Source of the DNA: Cyclina sinensis
Taxonomy: Eukaryota > Mollusca > Bivalvia > Venerida > Veneridae
Direction of reading: 5' to 3'
DNA: 64,000 nucleotides
Assembly: GCA_012932295.1 (NCBI GenBank)
Contig: JAAONU010000016.1
Span: 39,587,241 to 39,651,240, forward strand
In this document: one piece after another, positions 46,617-56,526 of the stretch
Layout: the number at the start of each line of letters is the position of its first letter
Position numbering within the stretch: position 1 is the stretch's first letter
Position numbers and translations under genes: made by a program
The notes under the pieces: model-generated
Told to the model about the DNA's origin: nothing
The model's input: the letters and a program-made list of their open reading frames with translations, nothing else
Database searches by the model: none

Positions 46617-49002
46617 GCATGCTCATGTGAGCTTTTAGGATCCTTGATTGTCCGTCCGTCCGTCCGTCCGTCCGTCCGTCGTCCACAATTCATTCAAACG
46701 ACATCTCCTCTGAAACCACTGGGCAAAATTTAATGAAACTTGCCTAGAATGTTCCTTGCATGAAGCTCTACCAAGTTTGTTCAAATGGTTCCGGTCCATT
46801 GCATTTCTGGGTCACAGGAGCTAAAAACAGATTTTGAAACTTGGATCTTTAAAAATCTTCTTGTCAGAAACCACAAGGCCTGGAGCTTTGATATTTGGTA
46901 TAAAGCATCATCTAGTGGACCTCTACCAAGTTTGTTCAAATCATGGCCTCTGGGTCAAAAATGGCCCGGCCCCAGGGGTAACTTGTTTTACATAGAGTTA
47001 TATAGGAAAAACTTTCAAAATCTTCTTGTCAGAAACCGTAAGGCATAGAGCTTAGATATTTGGTGTGTAGCATTGTCTAGTGGACCTTCACCAAGTTTGT
47101 TCAAATCATGGCCTCTGGGTCAAAATGGCCCCGCCCCAGGGGTAACTAGTTTTACATAGAGTTATATAGGAAAAACTTCGAAACTCTTCTTGTCAGAAAC
47201 CGTAAGGCATAAGGCTTAGGTATTTGGTATGTAGCATTGTCTAGTGGACCTCTACCAAGTTTGTTCAAATTATACCTCTGGGGTCAAATTTGGCCCCACC
47301 CTGGGGTCATTGGTTTTACATAGGCTTATATAGGAAAAACTTCGAAAATCTTCTTGTCTGAAACCACAAGGCCCTGAGCCTTAAGATTTGGTATGTAGCA
47401 TTGTCTAGTGGACCTCTACCAAGTTTGTTCAAATTATACCTCTGGGGTCAAATTTGGCCCCAACCCAGGGTCATTGTTTTACATAGGCTTATATAGTGAT
47501 AACTTTGAAAATCTTCTTGTAGAAGGAGAAGTAACATTTTCAGTCCAAATAATCTGGAAATTTGTCAGACAGGTTGTTTCTATGATTTCAAGCTCAAGTT
47601 CGAATACGGGTCATCTTGGTTTAAAAACTAGGTCACAGAGCCCAAAAATAGAAAAATCTCGTTAACACTCTAGAGGTTACATTTTCAGTCAAAATATCCC
47701 AGAAATTTGTCAAAAAGGTTGTTTTGATGATTTTTAGCTCAAGTTCAAAATTGGGTCATCTGGGGTCAAAAACTAGGTCACAGAGCCCAAATATGGAAAA
47801 ACCTTGTAAACACTAGAGGTAATATTTTCAGTCCAAATAACCAGGAATCTGTCAGAAAGGTTGTTTCAATGATTTCTAGATTAAATTTGAATATGGGTCA
47901 TCTGGATTAAAAAACTAGGTCACAGAGCCCAAAAATAGAAAAAAACTTGTTAACATTCTATAAGCTACTTTTCAGTCCAAATATTCTCCAAATTTGTCAG
48001 AAAAAAAGTTTTAATGATTTCTAGCTCAGATTCGAATAAAGGTCATCTGGGGTCAAAAACTAGGTCACAGACCCCAAATATGGAAAAACCTTGTTAACAC
48101 GCATTGAGGTAACATTTTCAGTTCAAGTAACCATGAAATTTGTCAGAAAGGTTGTTTTAATGATTTCTAGCTCAGTTTTGAATATGGGTTATCTGGGGTC
48201 AAAAACTAGGACACAGGGCCAAAAAGAAGAAAATCCTTGTTAAAGTTCAAGAGGTTACATTTTCAGTCCAAATGTCCTCGAAATTTGTCAGAAAGGTTGT
48301 TTCAATGATTTCTAGCCCAGATTAGGATATGGGTCATCTGGGATCAAAAACAGGGACACAGAGCCCTAAAATGTTAAAACCATTTAAACTATCCAGAGGT
48401 TAGTCATTTTCAGTCCAAATATCCTGGAAATTTGTCAGACAGGTTGTTTTGATGATTTCTAGCTCAAGTACTAATATGGATCATCTTTGGTCAAAAACTA
48501 GGTCACAGAGCCCAAATATGGAAAAACCTTGTTAACACTCAAGAGTTAAGATTTTAATTCCAAATAACCTGAAAATTTGTCAGAAAGGTTGTTTCTATGA
48601 TTTCCAGCTCAACTTTGAATATGGGTCATCTGGATTAAAAAACTAGGTCACAGAGCCTAAATATCGAAAAACTTTGTAAACACTCAGAGGCTACATTTTC
48701 AGTCCAAATGTCTTTGAAATTTGTCAGAAAGGTTGTTTTGATGATTTCAAGCTGAGGTTTGGATATGGATCATCTGGGGTTAAAAACTAGGTCACAGAGC
48801 CCAAATATGGAAAAACCTTGTTAACACTCTAAAGGCTACACTTTCAGTCCAAATAACCTTGAAATTTGTCAGAAAGATTGTTTCAATATTTTCTAGGTCA
48901 AGTTTGAATATGGGTCATCTGGGGTCAATTAACCAGGTCCATAGCAACTTTGTTAAAAGCAGTCATATTCAGGTGAGCGATATAGGGCCATCATGGCCCT
49001 CT
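46617..49002 (+). repeat. Composite array with GCTCACCTGAGCA ends
   Basis: GCTCACCTGAGCA at 46617, a GTCC array (46651-46680), ~180 bp units like those at 44600-45230 (46690-47510), then about eleven ~135 bp units to 48950 with TTTTCAGTCCAAAT, GAAATTTGTCAGAAAGGTTG, ATGATTTCTAGCTCAAG, GGGTCATCTGGGGTCAAAAA and CTAGGTCACAGAGCCC. Ends TTCAGGTGAGCGATATAGGG and the palindrome AGGGCCATCATGGCCCT. No coding function. Confidence 0.8.
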
Positions 49003-50462
49003 TGTTATTTTTAATACTAAATTTTTGTTTGGACCGTAACTCCAAAAGTATTTGAGGTATCAAAATTAAACTTCATATGTGCATAGATGTTATTAAGGAG
49101 TCATGCAGTACTTAGGAACTTAACTTTTCACTTGTTCAGACTAAAAATTGATGTTGTTCTGTTGCTTTTTGAGAATGTTCTAACATCATTTCTCTCAAAC
49201 AATGTCATTTACTGTAAGAGCTATTTCTGCTTAGCACAGCTCAGTTCAGTGGGAGGGATTGATTCATTACAGATAAAGATACCAAATTCATTTGTCACTC
49301 AAATTCCAAGGTCAAAGATCTATGTAAATGTAACAGTCCCATTCCTGTGATTTGTATTATTTGGAAAGGGATATTAATTCAATGAATTTGCTTGTTCAGA
49401 TTGTGTCCCTGGGGTCAAAATTGGCCCTGTCCCAGGGTTCTGTCTGTAGAAATTATAAGATTTTTGAAAAATTCAAAATCAGTTATTTTGCTTCTGACAT
49501 TTGCTCAGCAGCAGACCCACAGCCAAAGTACTCAGGTGAGCAAGTTCAAGTACTCAGGGCCATCATGGGCCTCTTGTTTGTTTTAATCCACAATATTGGT
49601 GTGTATTTCTGGAAATAGGACAATAAGACTAGAATAAGGGTAACATTTACAAATAACATTCTTATCTGGATCACTGCATACTTGTCATTAGTCATGGAGG
49701 TTGATTTTCTCATAACATATCCCATCAAACAACTGGTCAGGAGAGCTACATCTCATTTTATTGACTTTATTGTGTTTATTTTTTGACCAAATATACTTAT
49801 TTTAGGGATGTCAGTAAGTACCAGTTTTAGTACTCAGGCTCTCAAAAGAAAAGTTTATTTACTTTTTTATCATGTAATTTTACAACATTTTTGGTGTAAC
49901 AGGTGTTTGTTTAGTTTTGTGAGTGATAAACTAATATTTTAACATAATCAATTCATATTGAGCACTGTTGTGCAAAGACCTACCAGTTTGCACAAAGTTT
50001 TAGCATGACAATTAATACACAATTTGGTTGAAAGTCTTCATACCCCTGCCACAATGTTCTAGTGCCATTGAAGCATTATTTGTATTTCTAGTGAATTTTC
50101 AAAACTTATTTACTATAGTGTCCATACTATGATACTTTAAAATTCTGCTTTTGGAATAGTTACAAAGCCACCAGTCTTGAAAAAAAAATTGTTATTGGTA
50201 TTGAAACAGAGATTTGCTATAAAAAATGACTTTTTAAATGAATGTTTATTTAATGGTATTTGAAGGACCATGCTATTTATTTCCATGGGTGTTTAATTGA
50301 AGAGGCATAGTCTAAAATTTTTAAGTACTCCATTTTCTTCTAATTCATGTAAAGATGAATTGTATTGAATGAATTATTACCTAATGTCAAGGTGTTGGTC
50401 GAAAATTCTAAATACAACTGGCAGACTGAATATACTATCTATCTATCTATTTGAGCTTATTT
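49003..50462. other. Intergenic with a remnant of the same repeat class
   Basis: 49395-49580 keeps CTGGGGTCAAAATTGGCCC, CTCAGGTGAGC (49531-49541) and GGGCCATCATGGGCC (49557-49571). The rest is AT-rich; (CTAT)n at 50438-50452. No gene recognised. Confidence 0.55.
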
Positions 50463-50645
50463 ACCGTCGGTACCGGTTGCCCATATGACCGACACCCCCT
50501 GATGAGATTAGTTATTTTATGTTATGGGGGTAGTGCAAGATACAGAAAGCATCCCATTCCAGAGACACCCCTGGTTCTTTTACATGCTCAGTGTGTAGCA
50601 CTGATATATGAGACCTCGGTTTAACGTCTCACCCGAAAGACTAAT
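50463..50645 (+). repeat. Interspersed repeat with GGGGGTAGTGCAAGATAC core, copy 1
   Basis: Shares with 52497-52705 the order TACCGGTTGCCCATA/ATACCGATTACCCATA, GACCG-CACCCCCTGA, GGGGGTAGTGCAAGATAC, AGCATCCCATTCCAGAGAC, GCTCAGTGTG-type and TTAACGTCTCA. A fragment with GGGGTAGTGCAAGATGG occurs at 16386. Family not named. Confidence 0.6.
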
Positions 50646-51514
50646 TAATATTTGTCTTTTTATAGTCAGTTGTTGTTGTTGTACCATTTTTTGATGGATA
50701 AAATAATCAATAATTTTATTTTTTTTTTCAGAAATGTGAATTTTAGGTTATGTCCCTTTAAATGAAGGAATCAGTTGAAATTTATTTTACAGTAGATTAA
50801 TAGATTTTATACATCTTTCTAATATTTATTAGTTTTATTTTTCAGCTGGAGTATGTACTAATATTTTTATACTTTAAAGACCGGTTATTGTTTTGTTTAC
50901 AAGAAATATATAACAGCCATATATTAGAAATAAGTCGCATATACATTTTGTGTATTTTTATCTTTTGTTTTAAAATAGATTTTAGGCCATATTTGTACAT
51001 TTTGGTTAAGGGGATCACAGAATACATAGTTGAGTTGGCTTGCAGTGCATGATAATTGGTGTTTGACATACATGCATGAGAATAAGTGGAATTTTACAAA
51101 TTTGTATACTTCCATAATTTAACTAACAGTTAAAGTATTAGCTGGGTGACAGGGTCTCAATACTTTATTAATTGTTGAGTATGGAATTCTGTGTACAAGA
51201 ATCAACGTTGTTTTGACACAGATGTTTTAAAATATGTTTATGTATTACTTCACCATGTGTAGTGTTTAACACATTGAGTAATATTCTGATTTCATATTCT
51301 TACTTGACAAAAACTTACGAAAACGTGCTGAATTTACATTTTGTGCTAAAACAGTGAAGTATTGCATAATATGTTATATTATACATAATCATTGAATGTC
51401 ACTTTAGTATATGTGTCTTGAATAAATGTTGCAGTGAATAACTATTCGAACTTATCATTTTCTTCAAAAATATATAATTGACACATTTATTCTGAGATGA
51501 ACTCTCCTGTCATT
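50646..51514. other. Intergenic, nothing recognised
   Basis: AT-rich with chance ORFs on the minus strand only. Confidence 0.5.
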
Positions 51515-52205
51515 TTTAGCTCATCTGTTTTTGAAGAAAAAGGTGGAGCTATTGTGATCACTGTGCCATAGGCAGCAGCGGTGTGGCATCATACAAAACT
51601 GATTTCTCATAAACCATAAGGCTTAAGAGTTTAGATATTGTTGTGTAGTATTGTTTAGTGGACCTCTACCAAGCTGATTCAGATCATGAAAAAGGGGTCA
51701 TTTTTGACCCTGCCCCAGGGGTCACTTGGTTTTGCATAGACATAGGTAAAAACTTCTTAAGGGAAAGCAGAAAGCCTAAACTTAACTAGATATTGGATGG
51801 GTAGGTCCTTTCCACCTTCCCCCACCCCCCATTCTTTTTCATCTCTTTAGTAGTTGAACTGGTAGGTACTTGCTGCCCCCAACTCCACCACTAGGATCTT
51901 CCCTGCCCCACCCTCCATTAAAAAATGTAGGTATTTTTTGTATCATTTTGGAATCAGACCTCAATTTTGACTTTGGTCAATGGATGACCTTGACATACTG
52001 ACTTACTTTTATGTTTTTCAACCTACATCATTGAAATTTTAACTATTTCTGTATTTTTTCATGCCAACTTTAACTTAATCTAATGCTGTATTTTCACCAT
52101 CTGCCATTCGACACATCCCTTAGTTGAAATGACTATAATCTAAGCCTCCTTTGTTTGATAGCTTGTTTTTCAGGTGAGCGACCCAGGGCAATCATGACCA
52201 TGTTT
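51515..52205 (+). repeat. Short member of the CACCTGAGC-ended repeat class
   Basis: Starts TTAGCTCATCTG (51515) and ends CAGGTGAGCGACCCAGGGC (52171-52189) with the degraded palindrome GGGCAATCATGACC. One monomer in the middle (GTGGACCTCTACCAAGCTG, TGCCCCAGGGGTCACTTGG). Confidence 0.65.
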
Positions 52206-52331
52206 TGATGATTTCATTCAGCAGGATGTTTTACATCCATGATATTTATAGTATTTTCATGTTTTCTTAACAGTTACCTAATACATAATAATACGCTATT
52301 CAGTTCAAACTTAAAATTTATTATAATGCTC

Positions 52332-52386
52332 CCGTTTCCGACAAATAAAACAGACGAGTGTTGGCGCCGCTCCTCGGTGCTCTTGG
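52332..52386 (+). repeat. GCTCTTG repeat tail, second copy
   Basis: CCCGTTTCCGACAAATAAAA through GCGCCGCTCCTCGGTGCTCTTG-type ending, matching 5166-5222. Confidence 0.6.
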
Positions 52387-52496
52387 TAAATCTCTGAACA
52401 ATTTGCAGTTACTAAAGTTCTTTATATACGCTATCAGAAACAAAGATTCTTGTTTCCTTTGCAAAGATTGAGCTAAGTTTGTAACTAAGTGCTTTT

Positions 52497-52705
52497 TGTT
52501 GATACCGATTACCCATAATATGGTCGGCGCCCCCTGACGACTTAAGTCGTGTAAGATTTAGGGGGATAGCGCATGATACCAGCAACATTCCATTTCAGAG
52601 ACGCTGCTAGCCCTTTTCATGCTATGTGTATTGGAATCGTTACATGGGACTTAATTAAACGTCGCATAGTAGTGTGAACACCCGGATTTTAAGTCTTTAC
52701 TACTG
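52497..52705 (+). repeat. Interspersed repeat, copy 2 of the 50463 family
   Basis: GATACCGATTACCCATAATA, GGTCGGCGCCCCCTGACGAC, GGGGGATAGCGCATGATACC, ATTCCATTTCAGAGACGCT, TTAAACGTCGCA. Slightly more diverged than the first copy. 52706-53672 holds only a weak tRNA-Leu-like remnant (53023-53085) and AT-rich DNA. Confidence 0.55.
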
Positions 52706-53694
52706 GACCATGGAACCTCTCCAACTAGTGTTACAGTCAATGTGATACATAACAATGGTCATAAACGTGTAAGATATCTTTCATAAAGAAAACGTTGACA
52801 CTGTTCACAAATTACAATGTCTTTATATCGAGGTAACAAGGTATAATATATAAATGCATGTCTTATTATAAGAACGACTGGTCCTTAGACGGTTTCAATT
52901 GCTGTTAAAATTATCTAGAATAAGTACAATGGTTATCTTTTCTCTGACAAAGAAAAAACCGCGGGAAAGCGGCAGTTTGCATTAAAGTGGGGTATTTTTA
53001 GTCGTTTTGTAAAGAACAAATTAAGCGGTTAAGGGTACTTCAAATCACTGCAACCAGTTGTGAGTTCAAGGCCTGCATACTACCTATCATGGCATCTATG
53101 TGAGAAAGTTGGCTGTTTCTTACACAGGAAAGAGTATGTGAACTGCATTGCCATTTCCAACTATGTGTAAACTATCCAAATTAAGATGAAAAACAACTTT
53201 TTACGAATCCAGAAAATTTTTAAAAAATGGGCTTAAAAATAGGTTCAGAACACAGACTGGTCTGGTTTACAGAGAGACGCGGATTCTGTGTTGCAGTGTG
53301 ACATTACACCAGATCTCGTTTCAGGCTAATGCAGTATTAAAAGTTTGAAACTGAATGATAAATGTTATGCAGAAATTGATACATTGTTTATATACAAAGA
53401 TCTGCACGTGCTGGAAACATAGCATTTCGCATGGCACGAAACAATTGCACAACGTGCATTTTATTAATCTATGGATAAAATCTGAAATGTAATATTCAGA
53501 TTTTGGAATAACAACATCTTGTGCAAAATACAAATTTAGACAAGTACATTGTATCAGGGCCATAATTGAGGCCCTGATTGTACAAGTTAATGGTAATAAA
53601 TCATTTCATACAGTAATATTTATGGTAATTATCGTAAGCGCCGCCTTGAGTTCTATATAATTTTGATACTAGTGTAACAGGTGGTGAAAAATCG

Positions 53695-53767
53695 TGGCTC
53701 GACCGGGACTCGAACCCAGGGCCTTCCGCTTACAGGGCGGACACTCTACCAACTGAGCTACCAAGCC
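53695..53767 (-). tRNA. tRNA-Thr(TGT)-like gene in the downstream LTR
   Basis: 73 nt fold as a full cloverleaf: acceptor GGCTTGG/TCGAGCC, D stem GCTC/GAGT, anticodon stem TCCGC/GCGGA, T stem CTGGG/CCCGG, discriminator A. A box TAGCTCAGTTGG and B box GGTTCGAGTCC are consensus. A T5 run four bases past the end would terminate pol III. The anticodon loop CCTGTAA gives TGT (Thr), but base 33 is C where nearly all tRNAs have T, so decoding activity is doubtful. It lies in an LTR, so it may serve as an internal promoter and not as a tRNA source. Confidence 0.6.
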
Positions 53768-53964
53768 ACACGGTTTTGCCTCATCGATTTATCACCATAT
53801 ACCTATACCCGGCTATATATACCCCCTCCAAATTTAGAATTCGTCCCGAATTCTCAGAGTCACAGAGAACATTGTGAAACATTCTCGAGGTGCCGAAGCA
53901 GTAGCCAAATTATAACGTAGGTTATTTACGTCGGGCGCCAAATGTAACAGGTGGTGAAAAATCG

Positions 53965-54037
53965 TGGCTCGACCGGGACTCGAACCCAGGGCCTTCCGCT
54001 TACAGGTCGGACACTCTACCAACTGAGCCACCAAGCC
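53965..54037 (-). tRNA. tRNA-Thr(TGT)-like gene in the upstream LTR
   Basis: Second copy, differing at two bases: the anticodon stem is TCCGA/GCGGA with one mismatch next to the loop, and the A box reads TGGCTCAGTTGG. The same C33 and T5 terminator are present. As it lies in the 5' LTR of the minus-strand element, pol III transcripts from it would stop before the primer-binding site. Confidence 0.5.
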
Positions 54038-54092
54038 ACACGGTTCGGCCATTTCGATTTATCACCTATAAACCTGTACCCGGCTACACTAG

Positions 54093-55437
54093 TATATCAG
54101 ATCTACTAAAGTTACTTAATTTCAACATAACAAATATTCACTGGAATTTTATGCGATATATTTTTTTAAAGATTATGAACAGTCCAACTGAACAAGGAAG
54201 TAGGGCAAATTGTAAGTTTGAATGCACATGTGTAAATGCTCCTTTACAATTTGACGTTTCAACTTAATTAACAGAACAATCATTTCTCACCTGTGTAATG
54301 AATTAACATTTGGCTAACATATCTTATTATTACATCACTTATCTTCTCTGTTTTCTTTTACTGTTTTACTTGAATTACAGTGTTTGCTATCAAGAAAGTC
54401 TCGGCTGTGTAAGTTGTCAAATATATGTACAAACGTATATGTCCATTTGTCATTTTTCACCGCACATATTGAGCCTTTCAAATAATTCACGTGAAGTCAG
54501 AAGCCAGTAATTTTGAAATCTGTTTCTGAAACCAATTTCGTCAGAAAACTGGTCATATATGAAATTCGTTTGTCACTGTGTTTTTTTGTTTCTCGCAACA
54601 AATATGAGTATCGCTTGACAAAATCATGTTTAAACAATGCATTCACTCAAAGTTTCGAGCATTGGGAAAAATCTTAATTAATAAAATTAAAATTTTCGTT
54701 CATTCTTTCTTTCCTTTCGTTCTACCTTCCATCAATCATCTTCCTCTCCTATCTTCTTTCCATGCCTCCTTGCGTGCGTGAACGTAGCAATTTCTGTCAA
54801 TATAAACTGACCTTTGTCTGACCAAGGTTAAAATTCAACAGGGAAATATATTCCTATCTATTAATTATTTCCGAATCAATTTCAAACAATAGAAATCAGT
54901 TTTATTTCGTGACCAGTTGTTCTGGAACCTTCGCCCTTGGCATTTTTGTGCCCGAGAGACAGAGGAATAGTGGCTGTTTTGATTTGAAGTAGTGCTTATA
55001 ATTAATGACATTAAATATACATGTACATTAGACCCGGTATGATAGTTTATTAATTGAAATACACTCAAAACAAAATGGTAACTCTGTAGATAAAATACTG
55101 TAACTTTTCCAATTTTCGTGCAACAAGATAAAAACAACGGCATATCCGCTTCGTCTTTTAAATGCAAATGACTTAATTTGCCATTCTTACATAATTCGTC
55201 TTTAAATTATACATTGTTTCTATCTTTGCACTAAATGTGTTAATCAAACCATCGCAAAAATAAATGATTTCGCGGTAATTAATATATCTAAACTATACTG
55301 ACCAGTAAATTCCTTAGTCATTGTCTGCTTTCGCGAGTGACAATCCGCAAACTTTATTCACGGATTATGTGTAATCTTTAGACACTGGTTCTGAGGTTAA
55401 TCCTTAGAAAAATAGCAAAACCTAAAATTGTTACTTG
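54093..55437 (+). other. Region upstream of the receptor gene
   Basis: Likely promoter and 5' UTR. AT-rich, with a TTCC/TTCT-rich stretch at 54700-54770. No TATA box can be chosen with confidence and no exon is supported. Confidence 0.4.
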
Positions 55438-56526
55438 ATGGTTAGCAATATGAAACTGTCAAGTTTTGTATTGCTTGTTAGTCTTTCACATTTAAGTGTT
55501 AGTCTTTGGCTAGGGCGTTACCAAGTTGTAACAAAAAATGACGCCGACGCACTTCTGCAAAAGGAGGATGCTAAAAATTTCATTATGGGGTTCAACAACA
55601 GTTACCAGCGCTGGATTATTACGGAGCAGCTGAGGAACTGTCCGTATGTACCACTTTGTGGATTTAGCTTTGATATAGAGGACTCTCTGGAAATGGGAAG
55701 CTGTTGTAAACGGTGTGAGTGTAACTTTCCACTGTGTCTGAATAAAAAGACTTGCTGTCCTGATATTATGTTCAGTAATATCCATATAACAAATGATACA
55801 AGTATTACCAAAAAGGACATTTATTCACTCACTGGAGAGGAGGTACAGAAAACATGCATTCGTTTGCTCTTTGCAACCAATGGCATGAAAACAAGAGTAA
55901 AAAGTGCGTATGGCCTCGCCTCGTGTCCGTACGAAAGTAATACAGAGCTAAAACAGAATTGTACGAGGAATTACACCGCTGATAAAGGTATAGAAAGCCT
56001 CTCTGATATTGTACCAGTCTTAAGCAAAACATCACGGGAGCTGTATCGCAACAAATACTGTGCATTTTGTCATAACATTTCAGAGGACGAAGCTAATCAA
56101 TTTCAGACTGAAATTTCATGTAAAAAAATTATACAACTAAATACCGAAAAAGATGTGATTACTGCGGTGCTGCACACAAATGTTTGTGATGTAGCATTTG
56201 TACCAGAAGCAAGGATAGATATGTGCACATTATCAATTTCAAAATGCAACGCCACTGGACTTTGGACAGCCTACAATTCCGATGTTGAATTAGCGTGTGA
56301 TTTGTATACATCCACAATTACAGTCAACAATAGATCATTTCAGAATGTCTTTTGCAACGAATGTAATGGTTTTAATAGTACACAACAGCACTGTGAGACG
56401 AATGTTGGTGCTCCAGAAGAAAGTGACTTCTCATTTTCAGGTTTATTGAAGATTGGGAGGTCGTCAGCAGAAACAAGTTCGACAGATCTAACATGTACCG
56501 TGGACCAAATTTATGACAGAATATTA
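55438..56526 (+). CDS. Receptor exon 1 (signal peptide and ectodomain)
   Basis: ATG at 55438, with a second in-frame ATG at 55450 that would leave the hydrophobic leader nearer the N-terminus; either may be used. Ends ATATTA|GTAAGT in phase 0. 363 codons, about 24 cysteines, several N-x-S/T sequons. Contains KYCAFCHNIS and FCNECNG cysteine pairs, the first of which is lost in the pseudogene. Confidence 0.88.

Larger units (their letters stand above)
53673..54088 (-). mobile_element. 416-bp TRIM-like LTR element with a tRNA inside each LTR
   Basis: Two direct repeats, 53673-53817 and 53943-54088 (about 93% alike), flank a 125 bp middle. On the minus strand the right-hand copy runs from TGTAGCCGGG to CCTGTTACA, so it has TG...CA ends. 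It is followed at once by TTTGGCGCCCGACGT (53942-53928), a primer-binding-site-like sequence. Before the other copy is AAATTTGGAGGGGGT (53835-53821), a polypurine tract. CTAG stands on both outer sides (53669-53672, 54089-54092) as a 4-bp target duplication. No gag/pol space exists. This is the layout of a terminal-repeat retrotransposon in miniature that would need proteins from another element. Each LTR carries a complete cloverleaf-forming tRNA-like gene. Confidence 0.75.

Noticed and set aside
46651..46680. CRISPR-like array of GTCC repeats
   Set aside because: Simple 4-bp microsatellite leader of a repeat in animal DNA; no spacers.
46785..47048. 87-codon plus-strand frame
   Set aside because: Made of ~180-bp repeat units of the composite array; no start context or splice signals.
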